DNA of 64,000 bases from Photobacterium gaetbulicola Gung47 (GTDB lineage Bacteria; Pseudomonadota; Gammaproteobacteria; Enterobacterales; Vibrionaceae). Numbering within the stretch: the stretch's first letter is position 1; every line of letters starts with the position of its first letter. The translations under genes were made by a program, and so were the position numbers. Under the pieces are notes generated by a model, which saw only the letters and a program-made list of their open reading frames with translations, had not been told where the DNA came from and ran no database searches. Below, in pieces: positions 8,255-17,015 of this stretch. The stretch is taken from assembly GCA_000940995.1 (NCBI GenBank), contig CP005974.1:620001-684000 (forward strand), read 5' to 3'.

Positions 8255-9308
8255 ATGAAGCCGTCATTTCTCGAACATCGGCTAACAGACGGATATATTG
8301 GGTTGTTTGCTGGCAGTCATGGCTAGGTATACGGAATTTCTCCTCTAAGCTCAGGGCCAGTAATGCGGGTTGTTCTGGCGGGAGCAGGTGACCGCTGTGA
8401 GGGCAGATCAGGTCAGGGATCCCGCCGACATCAGTGGCGACAACAGGCTTGCCGCAAGCCTGGGCTTCAAGCAATGCCAGGGGCAGCCCCTCCTGGCGGG
8501 AAGGCATGCAGAACAGGTCGATGGCGCGGTAGAAATCCAGCATGTTGTCACAGCGGCCGAGCCAGTGAACGCGGCCCGCCAGCCCAAGCTGCTGCGACAT
8601 GTTTTGCAGCTTTTCTCGTTCCGGGCCGTGGCCTGCCACAACGACGTGGTAGGCCTCTGGTAGCTTTGCCAGCGCTTCGAGCAGGGTATCTAGCCCCTTT
8701 TCATGGACCAAGCGACCGGCACAGCCAATGAGCCGTTTATCCGTGGGTAGCAACAGGCGTTGCCTTGCCTGGTTGGTTTGCCCCGGGCAATAGTGCTGGG
8801 TATCGATCCCGTTGACAATGACATGATCGGCGGTGATCCCCCGGGCTTTGAGGTGGGCGGCAACGCGCGGCGCGTCGGCAACAAGCTGGATACTGCTGCC
8901 CATCAGCAGGCTACGGGTGAGCAAGCGCTGCTTGGCATCATCGAGGTGCCAGCTGTCGTGTTCTGTTTGGATGTGGGTGATCCCGCTGAGCCCGATACAC
9001 GCCATACGACTGTAGAGTAACGGGCCCAAGTGGTGGGAATGGACTACATGGGCTTGCAATGAGCGGATAAGGCGGCGCAGTGTGAAAACGGTTTTCACGC
9101 TGCGACCAGAAGGTTTGCCGAGGAAGAATAAGCGATCCGCAAGGGGGGCTAGCTCGGGCCATTGTTCGATAGCTTGCGCTTTGCAGCCTTCCAGTGCGAC
9201 GACGTACACTTGATTGTCGGCAGAGGCAAATCGCACCAGGTTGAGTACCAGTCGCTCAATACCGCCGGGACTTAGATGCTGGACAACCTGAAGAGTCGTA
9301 GTGGTCAT
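8232..9308 (-). CDS. sypP: Glycosyltransferase family 4 (SypP-like)
   Basis: A 358-residue GT-B enzyme. The N-domain opens with VVQHLSPGGIERLVLNLV, the usual GGIE acceptor-side loop. The C-domain shows GRLVHEKGLDTLLEAL, VVVAGHGPEREKL and SRQEGLPLALLEAQACGKPVVATDVGG, with the E-x7-E nucleotide-sugar motif. It adds one sugar to the lipid-linked repeat unit in the cytoplasm. Its ATG overlaps the sypO stop as ATGA. The name SypP rests on place between the chain-length gene and the QR fusion; donor and linkage are unknown. Confidence 0.85.
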   Translation of the reverse strand: MTTTTLQVVQHLSPGGIERLVLNLVRFASADNQVYVVALEGCKAQAIEQWPELAPLADRLFFLGKPSGRSVKTVFTLRRLIRSLQAHVVHSHHLGPLLYSRMACIGLSGITHIQTEHDSWHLDDAKQRLLTRSLLMGSSIQLVADAPRVAAHLKARGITADHVIVNGIDTQHYCPGQTNQARQRLLLPTDKRLIGCAGRLVHEKGLDTLLEALAKLPEAYHVVVAGHGPEREKLQNMSQQLGLAGRVHWLGRCDNMLDFYRAIDLFCMPSRQEGLPLALLEAQACGKPVVATDVGGIPDLICPHSGHLLPPEQPALLALSLEEKFRIPSHDCQQTTQYIRLLADVREMTASYESLGKR

Positions 9309-10747
9309 GCTGTCTCCTCGGGAAAGTGGGGAATGCGTATTAGCACGGGGGCCTTGGCCAGACGGACGATCTGCTGGCTTTGGTACAGTCGGGTATCAAG
9401 CAATTGCACTGCGCAAACCAGTGATAGCCCGAGGCCGAAACCGACCACAATCCCCATGGTGAAGTTGAGCCACCACGGCCAGTTCAATGGCTGGTTAGGG
9501 ACGCTGGGACGTGCAATGATCTTGAGTTTGTCGGGTTCTTCGAAACGCCCGAGTTGGCCGGTTACCTTGGCCATTTCGTAGCGCTCGAGTAGCTGGTTGT
9601 ATATCTTGGCCTTGACGTCATAGTTGCGCTGCAGCACGGTCAGCTCTTTTTCCAGTTGGGTAAACTCGACCCGTTTTCTCTCCAAACGTGATGCCTGGGC
9701 CTGGAGCAAGTTGAGCTCCCCCTCCAGCGATTGGATTTGGCTTTCTGCCTGCTGCAGTTGTTCGAACTGGCTGATCAGCAGCGGTTGGTTAGGGTTATCG
9801 AGTTGCTGAGTATTGCTGGCGATGCGCTGCCAGAGTTGGCCAATCTCTTGAGCATTGAGTGATTGTTGCTGGTCAACTAAGCGCGAACGCTCTTGCTTCA
9901 GGCGATTTAGCTGGCGAAGCACGGCCTTGACCGAAGAGTGGAGATCGGTATAACGGGCCCTGAGTATGGTCAGCTCAGCTTCGGCTTTGACAATCTCCGC
10001 TTCGAGCATCCCAACAATAGGATTGGTACTGGCAAGGCGGCCATAGAAGTTATCGCGTTTGGCGTGGGCGTTGAGCAGTTCGCGTTTGGTCTCTTGGATA
10101 AGGGTGTTTATCTGGGCATCATTTTGGATTCGGCTTCCTTGTAGCTGGGGGAGGTTGCCGGCATTGTCTGATTTGAACGTCGCCAGGGCGCTTTCGGCAT
10201 TTTCCAAGTCGGTCAGGGTTGCTTCGAGCTGCTGCTGGAGAAATTGCTCGGAGTTGTCAACCGAGGCACGGCCTGGAGCGCGTAGCTTATCGAGAAACAA
10301 TGCTGAGAGCTTGTTGAGAATGTGCGGCATTTCCGCGGGTGTGTGCCAATTCAGGCCTAATTGAACCAAGTCACTGCCGACCAAGTTGACACTGAGATTG
10401 CTATTGAGCTGGCCGACAACCGTATTGAGTTGGCTTTGGTTACCGGCAGGAGAGAGTCCCAAGTCGATAGCGACTTGCTCCAGCACAAATTGGCTGTGGA
10501 GTAACACCCGCAACGCTTTGATCCGTTTTTGGAGGTTCATCGAAATTGACAGGTCTTCCAAAAAGGGATTTAGCATCGCGGCTTCCTGAACCAGGATTGT
10601 GGTTTGGGCGAAATAACGCTTGGCCTTCACGGCACCGCCAGCCGTCATGAGCAAGGGCATGATGACCATGGGAAGCAGCAGCAGGTAGCGATGATTCCAC
10701 AGCGCCTGCAGTAGCGGATACAGCTTGGCGAAGAGTTGGTGTCTCAT
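9305..10747 (-). CDS. sypO: Wzz-type polysaccharide chain-length regulator (SypO-like)
   Basis: A 480-residue polysaccharide co-polymerase. It has an N-terminal membrane helix (about 20-40), a long periplasmic helical/coiled-coil part (about 160-400, rich in Gln, Leu and Glu) and a C-terminal helix (NFTMGIVVGFGLGLSLVCAV, about 435-455) preceded by the Pro-rich SVPNQPLNWPWW segment of the family. No kinase domain is attached; the kinase-like partner is the separate sypD gene. It sets polymer length with the Wzy polymerase (13012-14361). It follows the small lipoprotein gene with an ATGA overlap, so both share the sigma-54 promoter at 11127-11142. Confidence 0.87.
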   Translation of the reverse strand: MRHQLFAKLYPLLQALWNHRYLLLLPMVIMPLLMTAGGAVKAKRYFAQTTILVQEAAMLNPFLEDLSISMNLQKRIKALRVLLHSQFVLEQVAIDLGLSPAGNQSQLNTVVGQLNSNLSVNLVGSDLVQLGLNWHTPAEMPHILNKLSALFLDKLRAPGRASVDNSEQFLQQQLEATLTDLENAESALATFKSDNAGNLPQLQGSRIQNDAQINTLIQETKRELLNAHAKRDNFYGRLASTNPIVGMLEAEIVKAEAELTILRARYTDLHSSVKAVLRQLNRLKQERSRLVDQQQSLNAQEIGQLWQRIASNTQQLDNPNQPLLISQFEQLQQAESQIQSLEGELNLLQAQASRLERKRVEFTQLEKELTVLQRNYDVKAKIYNQLLERYEMAKVTGQLGRFEEPDKLKIIARPSVPNQPLNWPWWLNFTMGIVVGFGLGLSLVCAVQLLDTRLYQSQQIVRLAKAPVLIRIPHFPEETA

Positions 10748-11085
10748 GGCGATTGTCTTTGCAAAACTAGGGTATCGGCAATCTGACTGGGCGCATATTC
10801 CAGGTGCAGTGGAATGCTTTGGCTCTCCGCCAACTTGCTGACAGCATGGATTCGTTTCTGGCCCTGCATCAATGCATCAAAAGGATTGGCCAAGTCTGCC
10901 GGCGCCACTTTGGCAATTAACTGGTGATAGGGATTGTCGGCCAAGAATTGACTAATTTTTCTTTGTTGTTCGGACGTCAGCGAGATTTGCTCCGGGCTGA
11001 AAAAAAGTGTCAGGCTAGTCAGAGGTGGGGGCGAGGCGCAGCCAAATACCAGTAGGCAGCCGATGACAACCAAGATTCTTTTCAT
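10744..11085 (-). CDS. Small lipoprotein of the polysaccharide locus, possibly a degenerate OmpA-like domain
   Basis: A 113-residue protein. MKRILVVIGCLLVFGC is a clear lipoprotein signal (lipobox VFGC, lipidated Cys16). The mature part has predicted strand-helix alternation resembling an OmpA C-domain: a FSPEQISLTSEQQRKISQFL opening and a GQKRIHAVSKLAESQSIPL helix at the RA-x-x-V position. The TD loop and the peptidoglycan-binding Arg are missing, so relation to OmpA is only an inference. It is the first gene after a sigma-54 promoter and is coupled to sypO. As far as I recall, no V. fischeri syp gene sits at this point, so it may be an added component. Confidence 0.7.
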   Translation of the reverse strand: MKRILVVIGCLLVFGCASPPPLTSLTLFFSPEQISLTSEQQRKISQFLADNPYHQLIAKVAPADLANPFDALMQGQKRIHAVSKLAESQSIPLHLEYAPSQIADTLVLQRQSP

Positions 11086-11126
11086 GCATCCCCCTGAGGT
11101 ATTAAATTGCTACTACATATATTGGT

Positions 11127-11142
11127 AGCAAAAAAAGTGCCC
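11127..11142 (-). promoter_or_regulatory. Sigma-54 promoter of the lipoprotein-sypO-P-QR operon
   Basis: The minus strand reads GGGCACTTTTTTTGCT. GG of the -24 element and GC of the -12 element are both present with the required 10-bp spacing; only the first T is changed. The predicted start near 11116 gives a 31-nt leader to the ATG at 11085. It lies in the 103-bp gap after the sypN-like gene, the only real gap within the minus-strand biosynthesis genes. Confidence 0.8.
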
Positions 11143-11188
11143 GAAGTTAGCTAAATTGTAATCTGACGCCTGAAATCATTGACATTAC

Positions 11189-12349
11189 TCAGGGGCTCAG
11201 CCCCTGCTGAATGGCCTCGACGGCTTGTATCGCACGGTGATCCCAGCTTTCATTTGCTACGGCTCTATAGGCTTGTCGCGAATAGCTCTGTCTTTGCTGG
11301 GGTGTCCACTGGATGTAGTGGTCGATAGCGGTCAACCACTCATCGGTGCTGGTGGCGGTGGTGATGACGGAATGGTAAGGAAGCGTTGCGGGATAGCGGC
11401 TGCTGATCACTGGGCAGCCCGCGGCTAGATATTCTCTGAGTTTTAATGGGTTACATGCCTGAATTTGCTCATTATCAACAAAGGGTAGGATAGCCATGGT
11501 CCAGTGTTGCAGGTAGCGGGCTAGCTGGTGGTGGGGCTTGGCGGGTAATAAGATGATATTTCCTTGCTGGCGCAATGTCTCGATATCACTATCTTGGCGG
11601 CCGATAAAGTAAAAATTGAAATTGGGCCGGGCCTTGGCAAGCCTGAGCAGCAAGGGCTGATCCAGCCAGGCATTAAGGCTACCATAGAAACCGATACTGG
11701 GCCGCGATAGGTCGATATCATCAGGACAATCGGTTGGTTTTGCAAAATGCGACAAATGTACCCCGTGCGGTAGCAGAACGGTTTTGCTGGCGGGAAATCT
11801 TTCTTGAAGGGCGGGGCTACAGGCAAAAATGAGATCAGCCCGAGCTACCAAGCGCTGTTCGGCCCTGGTAGCCTGTTGGTGATCGACGCCAGCCAGAGCG
11901 GAAAAATCATCGCCACAGTAATACACGACTAAATCGCCGTCGCAGATATCGAGGTAATCAACCGCACTGGGTAGCGCCGCCCAAATTATCCGCTGGGATT
12001 GCTTTGCATTGAGGTGCCGTCTGAGTTGCCGTTTGAGTAACTGCCTGTTGAGGTGCCTGAGCAATGAAGATTGTGCCATTGGCCATACCATTGGCTTGGT
12101 GATGGTTGCTGGCTCTAAGGCCGTCAGGCTTGGTACGGTTGCTTTAGGGCACGGCCGAGCGCTTAACTTCGGCCTGGCGGCGCAGATTTTTTCCCATACC
12201 CGCTTGAGATCCCTGCGGGTCAGTGTCGGTTGGCGTAAGCCGATGGAGTTGATCCAATGGACCGGATACTTTTCCCCGATTGCCTGCAATATGTGTTGGC
12301 TGCTGGAGGGGTGACGCCCCCAATCCTCGCCGAAAACCAGAAATTCCAT
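11189..12349 (-). CDS. sypN: Glycosyltransferase, GT-B fold (SypN-like)
   Basis: A 386-residue glycosyltransferase of the family 1/4 (TuaH-like) type. The opening MEFLVFGEDWGRHPSSSQHI and the later DLVVYYCGDDFSAL, ADLIFACSPALQERF, VLLPHGVHLSHF and SIGFYGSLNAWLD segments are typical of this subgroup. The C-domain ends with CNPLKLREYLAAGCPVISS, whose PLK-x-x-E-Y replaces the classical E-x7-E pattern. It starts one base after the acetyltransferase stop, so it belongs to the K-L-M-N operon. A 17-bp near-palindrome (11190-11206) covers its stop codon. Sugar specificity is unknown. Confidence 0.8.
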   Translation of the reverse strand: MEFLVFGEDWGRHPSSSQHILQAIGEKYPVHWINSIGLRQPTLTRRDLKRVWEKICAARPKLSARPCPKATVPSLTALEPATITKPMVWPMAQSSLLRHLNRQLLKRQLRRHLNAKQSQRIIWAALPSAVDYLDICDGDLVVYYCGDDFSALAGVDHQQATRAEQRLVARADLIFACSPALQERFPASKTVLLPHGVHLSHFAKPTDCPDDIDLSRPSIGFYGSLNAWLDQPLLLRLAKARPNFNFYFIGRQDSDIETLRQQGNIILLPAKPHHQLARYLQHWTMAILPFVDNEQIQACNPLKLREYLAAGCPVISSRYPATLPYHSVITTATSTDEWLTAIDHYIQWTPQQRQSYSRQAYRAVANESWDHRAIQAVEAIQQGLSP

Positions 12350-12350
12350 C

Positions 12351-13046
12351 TCAGTACTCCAGCGGCTTGATCACTCGAGCCGGGTTTCCTCCGGCGAGCA
12401 CGCCGGGGGGGATGTCTTTTGTTACGACACTGCCTGCGGCGATCACGCTTGCTTCACCGATGGTAACGCCGGCCATCACCATGACGCCGGTGCCAAGCCA
12501 GGTATTGCGGCACAGATGAATATCACCTACCTGGTTCTCGGTGTCCGGCTGGCCATCAGCCCGGGCGATGGGATCGATAGGGTGGCCGGGAAAACCGGCG
12601 AGAAAGACTTGACCGGCAAGCCTGACATTGTCGTCAATCCGAATGGTACGCCCCACCGCAAGGGTGTTCTGCCAGCCGATATCGACATTGTTCCCCACGA
12701 TAAGCCGGGGCTTTTGCTGCCCCCATGCCCGTCCGCAGTAGGTTGCGATACCGGAGAGGCGGCATTGTTCGCCGATTTGAATATCCAGCGGGCCAAGGAC
12801 TTGTGGCATACCACAAGCGAGGTGGAGTTGGCGTGGCCGGTTGGCGAGGCGGGAGATAAACATGGGGGTGAAGTAGCACTTTTGCAAAATGCAATGCAAG
12901 CTTTGCTTAACAGCAAGGTGCAAGTGATATATACAACGGTGCACTCCCGGAATACAAGGAAAGTAGCATCCGCGTAACTGACGGATCCCGTTTTTAAGGA
13001 GCGCAAGGTGGCTAGGTGCCAGATGGGCCTTGACGAACGCGCGCAT
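12351..13046 (-). CDS. sypM: Left-handed beta-helix acetyltransferase (SypM-like)
   Basis: A 231-residue hexapeptide-repeat O-acetyltransferase. The C-terminal half shows stacked [LIV]-G-x4 repeats (VGRTIRIDDNVRLAGQVFLA, VGDIHLCRNTWLGTGVMVMA, VTIGEASVIAAGSVVTKDIP) and ends in the NPARVIKPL signature of WbbJ/NodL/LacA-type enzymes. It should transfer acetyl from acetyl-CoA to a sugar of the repeat unit. Its start overlaps the end of the polymerase gene by 35 bp, and the gene downstream begins 1 bp after its stop. Position after K and L matches sypM. Confidence 0.85.
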   Translation of the reverse strand: MRAFVKAHLAPSHLALLKNGIRQLRGCYFPCIPGVHRCIYHLHLAVKQSLHCILQKCYFTPMFISRLANRPRQLHLACGMPQVLGPLDIQIGEQCRLSGIATYCGRAWGQQKPRLIVGNNVDIGWQNTLAVGRTIRIDDNVRLAGQVFLAGFPGHPIDPIARADGQPDTENQVGDIHLCRNTWLGTGVMVMAGVTIGEASVIAAGSVVTKDIPPGVLAGGNPARVIKPLEY

Positions 13047-14361
13047 GGTTAGCCTCCTGATTAAGGGTTAGTCTATCTAAAGCCAGTAACAGGCCGATCA
13101 ATATATACAGCGGCCAGGTGGTACCCTGGGTGAGGAAAGTGCCGCCGACACAGAATGACAAGGTGCCAAGCCACAGCCCCTGCGCCAGTGGTTTCATTTC
13201 ATGAGCCTCAAGCCGTTTGAGAAGCTGGTAGCTGACACGCAGGGCTCCGATAAGCATAAGCAGGAATAATACCAGCCCGACAAAACCTGTTTCCGATAGG
13301 ATCTGGAGCCAGGTGCTGTGTACCGCATGGTTTTTGCCATCCCAGTGCGGCGAATAGAAGTAGTAGTTATAGAAGAAGTTGTTGAGGCCAACGCCGGTGA
13401 AAGGGTTGCTGATAGCCATGTTGAAGGCCGCTTGCCAAGCGTAGATACGGCCCATCGCCGACTCATCGATGCCAGCTTCGGCAGCGCCGCCTGAGCTACG
13501 CTCGCTGATCCCCGCCAGTAGCACCAAGGCCAGTAGTCCGATCCCGCTGATAACGGTAGGCAGCACAATCGAGCGGCTTCTCATCAGGGCCATAGCAAAG
13601 ACGACACTGGCAATCCCCAATAACCCGCCGCGGCTTTGGGTCGCCAGGACGCTCATGATCATGGTGAGCAGCACCAGCACCGACAAAGCCCGTTGCCACT
13701 TCGGGCCGTGGAAGCTGTACGCCATGGCAAATGAAACCGGGAACTGTAGCACCAAGGCCAGATCATTGGGATCGCCGAGCATTGAACCGATATCCCGACT
13801 GATAGTGACCCGAGTGCCTTCCACCAGGCCGATGCCATTGGCTTTGTTGAAGAGGGCCAAACCACCAATCAGCAATCCGCTGAGCAATAGCAGGTAAGGA
13901 ATGATTTTGAGCTGTGCCAGCCGCTGCGGTAGCCAACTGATAGCGAAGACCATGATCACTATTTTGATGAAATTGCCATTGAGGCTGGCGAAGGCTTCGC
14001 CCCGATTGGTCGCAAATACGCAGGAGACCAGTACCCAGCCGCTAAACAGTAAAATCAGGGTCTGTAAGCGATGCCAGCAGATCGTCTCTCTCTGCGACCA
14101 GAGCTGCCAGCCCAGCCCTGCCAGGCTTGCCAAGGCTAACAGTTGGGGGATCTTCAGTGGCATCAGTACTGGGAAGGCTTCATGGATCCTGAAATAGGAG
14201 AAGATGATAAAGCCGACACAAACCAGAAAGGCTTGGCTGATGACAAAAGGCAAAACGAATAACAGGCTAACGACTAACACCAAGTTACCGTGAGACATCC
14301 AGGTCAGACAAATCAGGCAACAGCTGGTCAGCGCGAGGAGCCATTGGTTTGGTCGCGTCAT
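13012..14361 (-). CDS. sypL: Wzy-type O-antigen polymerase/ligase family protein (SypL-like)
   Basis: A 449-residue inner-membrane protein with about ten to twelve hydrophobic segments. A large loop (about residues 295-345) carries GRIYAWQAAFNMAISNPFTGVGL followed by a FFYNYYF stretch and HAVHSTWLQILSETGFVG, the catalytic-loop pattern of the Wzy_C family (H-S/N-x-x-L-x-x-x-x-E-x-G). It joins flipped repeat units in the periplasm, with length set by SypO. The start codon overlaps the flippase stop by one base (TAATG), showing tight coupling. Confidence 0.85.
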   Translation of the reverse strand: MTRPNQWLLALTSCCLICLTWMSHGNLVLVVSLLFVLPFVISQAFLVCVGFIIFSYFRIHEAFPVLMPLKIPQLLALASLAGLGWQLWSQRETICWHRLQTLILLFSGWVLVSCVFATNRGEAFASLNGNFIKIVIMVFAISWLPQRLAQLKIIPYLLLLSGLLIGGLALFNKANGIGLVEGTRVTISRDIGSMLGDPNDLALVLQFPVSFAMAYSFHGPKWQRALSVLVLLTMIMSVLATQSRGGLLGIASVVFAMALMRSRSIVLPTVISGIGLLALVLLAGISERSSGGAAEAGIDESAMGRIYAWQAAFNMAISNPFTGVGLNNFFYNYYFYSPHWDGKNHAVHSTWLQILSETGFVGLVLFLLMLIGALRVSYQLLKRLEAHEMKPLAQGLWLGTLSFCVGGTFLTQGTTWPLYILIGLLLALDRLTLNQEANHARVRQGPSGT

Positions 14362-15749
14362 TAGCCGCTCCCCAAGCCTTTGTTAAGCCCTGACGGCTCT
14401 CTTTTTTTGGTTATTTGCTTGCCAAGCCATGGCCAGCTGACTTGGATGGCCAGTAATAGCAGGCAGAGCGCCTCATACATGATAGATAATTGAAAGTGAC
14501 TGAACAGTAGCATGGCCACAAGAGCATAACTGGCACCCAATCGATAGAGTGGGTAGGGCAGGCGAAGGTAGTGTTGGCTCCAGCCAAAAAAGAGGCCGGC
14601 CCGCACCAGCTGCAAAGCGATACTCGCCCAGATAAAGGCATAAAGGCCGAAATTGGGCAGGATGAATAACAGCAGTAATACCGCACAGCTGGCGCTGATC
14701 ACGCCTATCAGCATGATGCTTTTGCCGTCTTTCTGGAAATAGCAGCCGATATTGAGCAATGTGCTGGCATGTTTGAACATGATAGCAATGCCCAGTAGGG
14801 GCAGTATGTTGGCGCTGGCATGAAATTCGGGCGGAAGCCATATCAGCAGGAAGCGAGAGCCGATGGTGATGATCCCCGCGGCAACTAGGCTGCTTAGCTG
14901 GCAGCCAAGGACGCTGATCGTGGCGGCGTGTTGGCGATCGGCTTGAGTGCGCAGTAGACCAAAGCGCTTGGGAAACCACCACAGCCCGAATGGCTCGAGC
15001 AACAAGCTGGCAGCGATTGCCCACTGGATAGCGATGGCATAGGGGGCGAGGGAGGCCAGTCCCAGCGTTTGTGCTATTGCCCAGCGTTCAGCTCCGAGCA
15101 CCATGAAGTTAAGCACTCCCGACAGGGTAATTGCCCAGCCATATTTGAGTAGCAACGAGTTATTGCCCAGCTTGGGAGAGGGAAAGCTTTTGGCTAATAC
15201 GATGACTTGCACTATCTGGGCAACCAAGCCCGCAGCCATGATCCCCTCGATGCCGTAATGGGGAGCAAGGAGGACAATCCCTACTCCTTGGGTCAGGGCA
15301 AACACAACCTGGGCGGTAACAAAATGTGTTGCTTGGTTGCGGATCCGCAAAATGGCCAAGGGCACGCAGCAAAGTGTATTGAGAAACAGGGTAACGAGCA
15401 GGCAGCGGAGGGCAAACTCGTCAGGCATGCCGGGCAGGACCTGCTGTATTTGAGGTACCGCCAATTGGCCGATAATAGTTAGCCCGCCGGCAATTGTGAG
15501 TATGAGCCCAAACGCCGAGCTGAAAATGGTCATTGGCTCTTGTTGTTCATGGGCAAAGCGGTAGATAGCATCGCTGATCCCAAATGACATCGCTAGTGTC
15601 AGTAAGCAGCTCAGGGTGACTAGCACATCCAAGCGACCAAACTGTTCCGATCCCAGCCATTGGGTGACAAAGGGCTGTAGTCCCAAAGCGATGAGCTTGC
15701 TGCTGATCAACCCAACGGCGTACACCGTCATCGTCATGGAGACGTTCAT
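14361..15749 (-). CDS. sypK: Wzx-type lipopolysaccharide/polysaccharide flippase (SypK-like)
   Basis: A 462-residue protein of the MOP/PST flippase family with about twelve to fourteen predicted helices. The N-terminus (VGLISSKLIALGLQPFVTQWLGSEQFGRLD) is the usual first two helices with the G-x-x-x-F-G-x-x loop. It moves undecaprenyl-linked repeat units across the inner membrane. The ATG overlaps the stop of the upstream glycosyltransferase as ATGA. Order flippase, polymerase, acetyltransferase, glycosyltransferase equals K-L-M-N of the syp locus. Confidence 0.85.
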   Translation of the reverse strand: MNVSMTMTVYAVGLISSKLIALGLQPFVTQWLGSEQFGRLDVLVTLSCLLTLAMSFGISDAIYRFAHEQQEPMTIFSSAFGLILTIAGGLTIIGQLAVPQIQQVLPGMPDEFALRCLLVTLFLNTLCCVPLAILRIRNQATHFVTAQVVFALTQGVGIVLLAPHYGIEGIMAAGLVAQIVQVIVLAKSFPSPKLGNNSLLLKYGWAITLSGVLNFMVLGAERWAIAQTLGLASLAPYAIAIQWAIAASLLLEPFGLWWFPKRFGLLRTQADRQHAATISVLGCQLSSLVAAGIITIGSRFLLIWLPPEFHASANILPLLGIAIMFKHASTLLNIGCYFQKDGKSIMLIGVISASCAVLLLLFILPNFGLYAFIWASIALQLVRAGLFFGWSQHYLRLPYPLYRLGASYALVAMLLFSHFQLSIMYEALCLLLLAIQVSWPWLGKQITKKREPSGLNKGLGSG

Positions 15750-16897
15750 GAAGCTTCTACTTGGGCAGAGAGCTTTTGGGCCTGTGTTCGAGCAGTAAAT
15801 TGATCCATGACCCGTTTAAACGCCTTTTCCCTGAGCGGAGCGAGTGCCGAGGCCGGCTGGTGGCGGAGATATGCCATGGCGTCGGCCAGTGCGGAATGAT
15901 CATTCATGGGAACCTGAAGGCCATATTGTTTTTCGAGGATTTCATCGCATCCAGATAAGTCAGTTGTTATGACAGGAAGGCCCAATGCCATTGCTTCTTT
16001 GATAACAAGTGGGCCAGTATCTTTATCACCATTGGGGGCGATGGTGAATGGGGCGACAAGGGCTTTGTAATCATTGGCGTGCTGGCGGTACCAAGCTGAT
16101 TCCTTATGGCCCAAAAAATGAACTTGCGGACGGTTGTGAGAATTAAGCCCGAGTTGATAGGCGAGTTGGTTGAGGCCCGGTCGCAGCGGACCGTCTCCAA
16201 CAATATCCAGATTGGTATCAGGGGGGAGTTGGCTTAGTGCATAAAGCAATGTACCAAGTCCTTTCTTCTCAACCAATCGGCCAATGAACAAGAAGTCTTT
16301 CTTTGGCTGCCAATTGGTATTGAGTGGTGGATATTGGGATGCGTCAATACCGCAAGGTATATGCAAAACTGGACTTTTTGTTGCAGTTTGCAGTTCATTT
16401 TGCATCTCTTTGGTGACAGCGCAGATAAAACTGGCGGCTTTCAGTTTGCTGTCAATGTCCTGTGGTGTGGCATAGATATCAGCGCCGTGGCCGACAAAAG
16501 AGACAGAAATATTGAGCAGCTTTGCCGCGACAATTGCCGTTGCCGTGCTGTGCCAGGCAAAGTGGGCATGGAGATGTTCGCATTGGTCTCTCTTGGCCAA
16601 GTAAGCCAGCTGCAGTCCTTGTCTTAGTAGTGACAAGTATGTAAACCCTTTTTGCTGTCTGAGAAATGTGTGGCAGCGATGAATGTTCCACAGCCCTTCA
16701 AATGGGTAGGTTGGTGCTGTGGATAGGTAGCGGCAATGTTGCTTGAGCTCGTCGTCCGCAGGCTGGAAATGCTGTCCTGGACTGAAGGCATAGGTCTGGA
16801 CTGGATGCCCCAGTGCTTTCATTGCCCTGATCTCAACACCAACAAAGGTTTCGGATAACGTTGGGAATACCGGTATCACATAACCAATCTTCTTCAT
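15746..16897 (-). CDS. Glycosyltransferase family 4, WcaL/colanic-acid type
   Basis: A 383-residue GT-B enzyme. The start IGYVIPVFPTLSETFVGVEI is the signature opening of the WcaL/AmsK subgroup (FP-x-x-SETF). The C-domain has FLFIGRLVEKKGLGTLLYAL, LDIVGDGPLRPGL, VHFLGHKESAWY and a final GLPVITTDLSGCDEIL segment. It is the first gene of the minus-strand K-L-M-N operon and could correspond to sypH, I or J. Base composition is slightly more AT-rich than that of the genes downstream. A weak sigma-54-like site lies at 16992-17007. Confidence 0.85.
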   Translation of the reverse strand: MKKIGYVIPVFPTLSETFVGVEIRAMKALGHPVQTYAFSPGQHFQPADDELKQHCRYLSTAPTYPFEGLWNIHRCHTFLRQQKGFTYLSLLRQGLQLAYLAKRDQCEHLHAHFAWHSTATAIVAAKLLNISVSFVGHGADIYATPQDIDSKLKAASFICAVTKEMQNELQTATKSPVLHIPCGIDASQYPPLNTNWQPKKDFLFIGRLVEKKGLGTLLYALSQLPPDTNLDIVGDGPLRPGLNQLAYQLGLNSHNRPQVHFLGHKESAWYRQHANDYKALVAPFTIAPNGDKDTGPLVIKEAMALGLPVITTDLSGCDEILEKQYGLQVPMNDHSALADAMAYLRHQPASALAPLREKAFKRVMDQFTARTQAQKLSAQVEAS

Positions 16898-16943
16898 TGC
16901 TCAATCCTCGCGGTGTCTTTGCCCGAGCTAGAGGTGGCTGCTT

Positions 16944-16977
16944 GAGCACTATCTCTTGGGCTTCCAGGCAAGTGCTC
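16944..16977. repeat. Inverted repeat GAGCACT-N20-AGTGCTC in the divergent glycosyltransferase promoter region
   Basis: Arms GAGCACT (16944-16950) and AGTGCTC (16971-16977) are perfect. The dyad lies 65-98 bp upstream of the predicted start of the plus-strand sigma-54 promoter, where an enhancer-binding activator could sit. I did not see the same arms near the other two sigma-54 promoters, so this role is a guess. It could also be an RNA hairpin in the leader of the minus-strand gene. Confidence 0.35.
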
Positions 16978-16991
16978 CCCTTAATCACATA

Positions 16992-17007
16992 TCCAATATT
17001 GATGCCA
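16992..17007 (-). promoter_or_regulatory. Weak sigma-54-like site upstream of the WcaL-type glycosyltransferase operon
   Basis: The minus strand reads TGGCATCAATATTGGA. The -24 GG is right and the spacing is right, but the -12 GC is GG, which usually weakens a sigma-54 promoter strongly. It stands back to back with the good plus-strand site, 8 bp away. The predicted leader is about 84 nt. Confidence 0.35.
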
Positions 17008-17015
17008 ATACGCAT

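Noticed and set aside
11190..11206. Near-palindrome CAGGGGCT-C-AGCCCCTG at the sypN stop
   Set aside because: Lies over the coding end and has no T-run, so it is not a clear terminator; too little to call a protein site.
12516..13006. Open frames on both strands over the acetyltransferase gene
   Set aside because: The hexapeptide repeats in the 12351-13046 frame identify the real gene; the others lack motifs.
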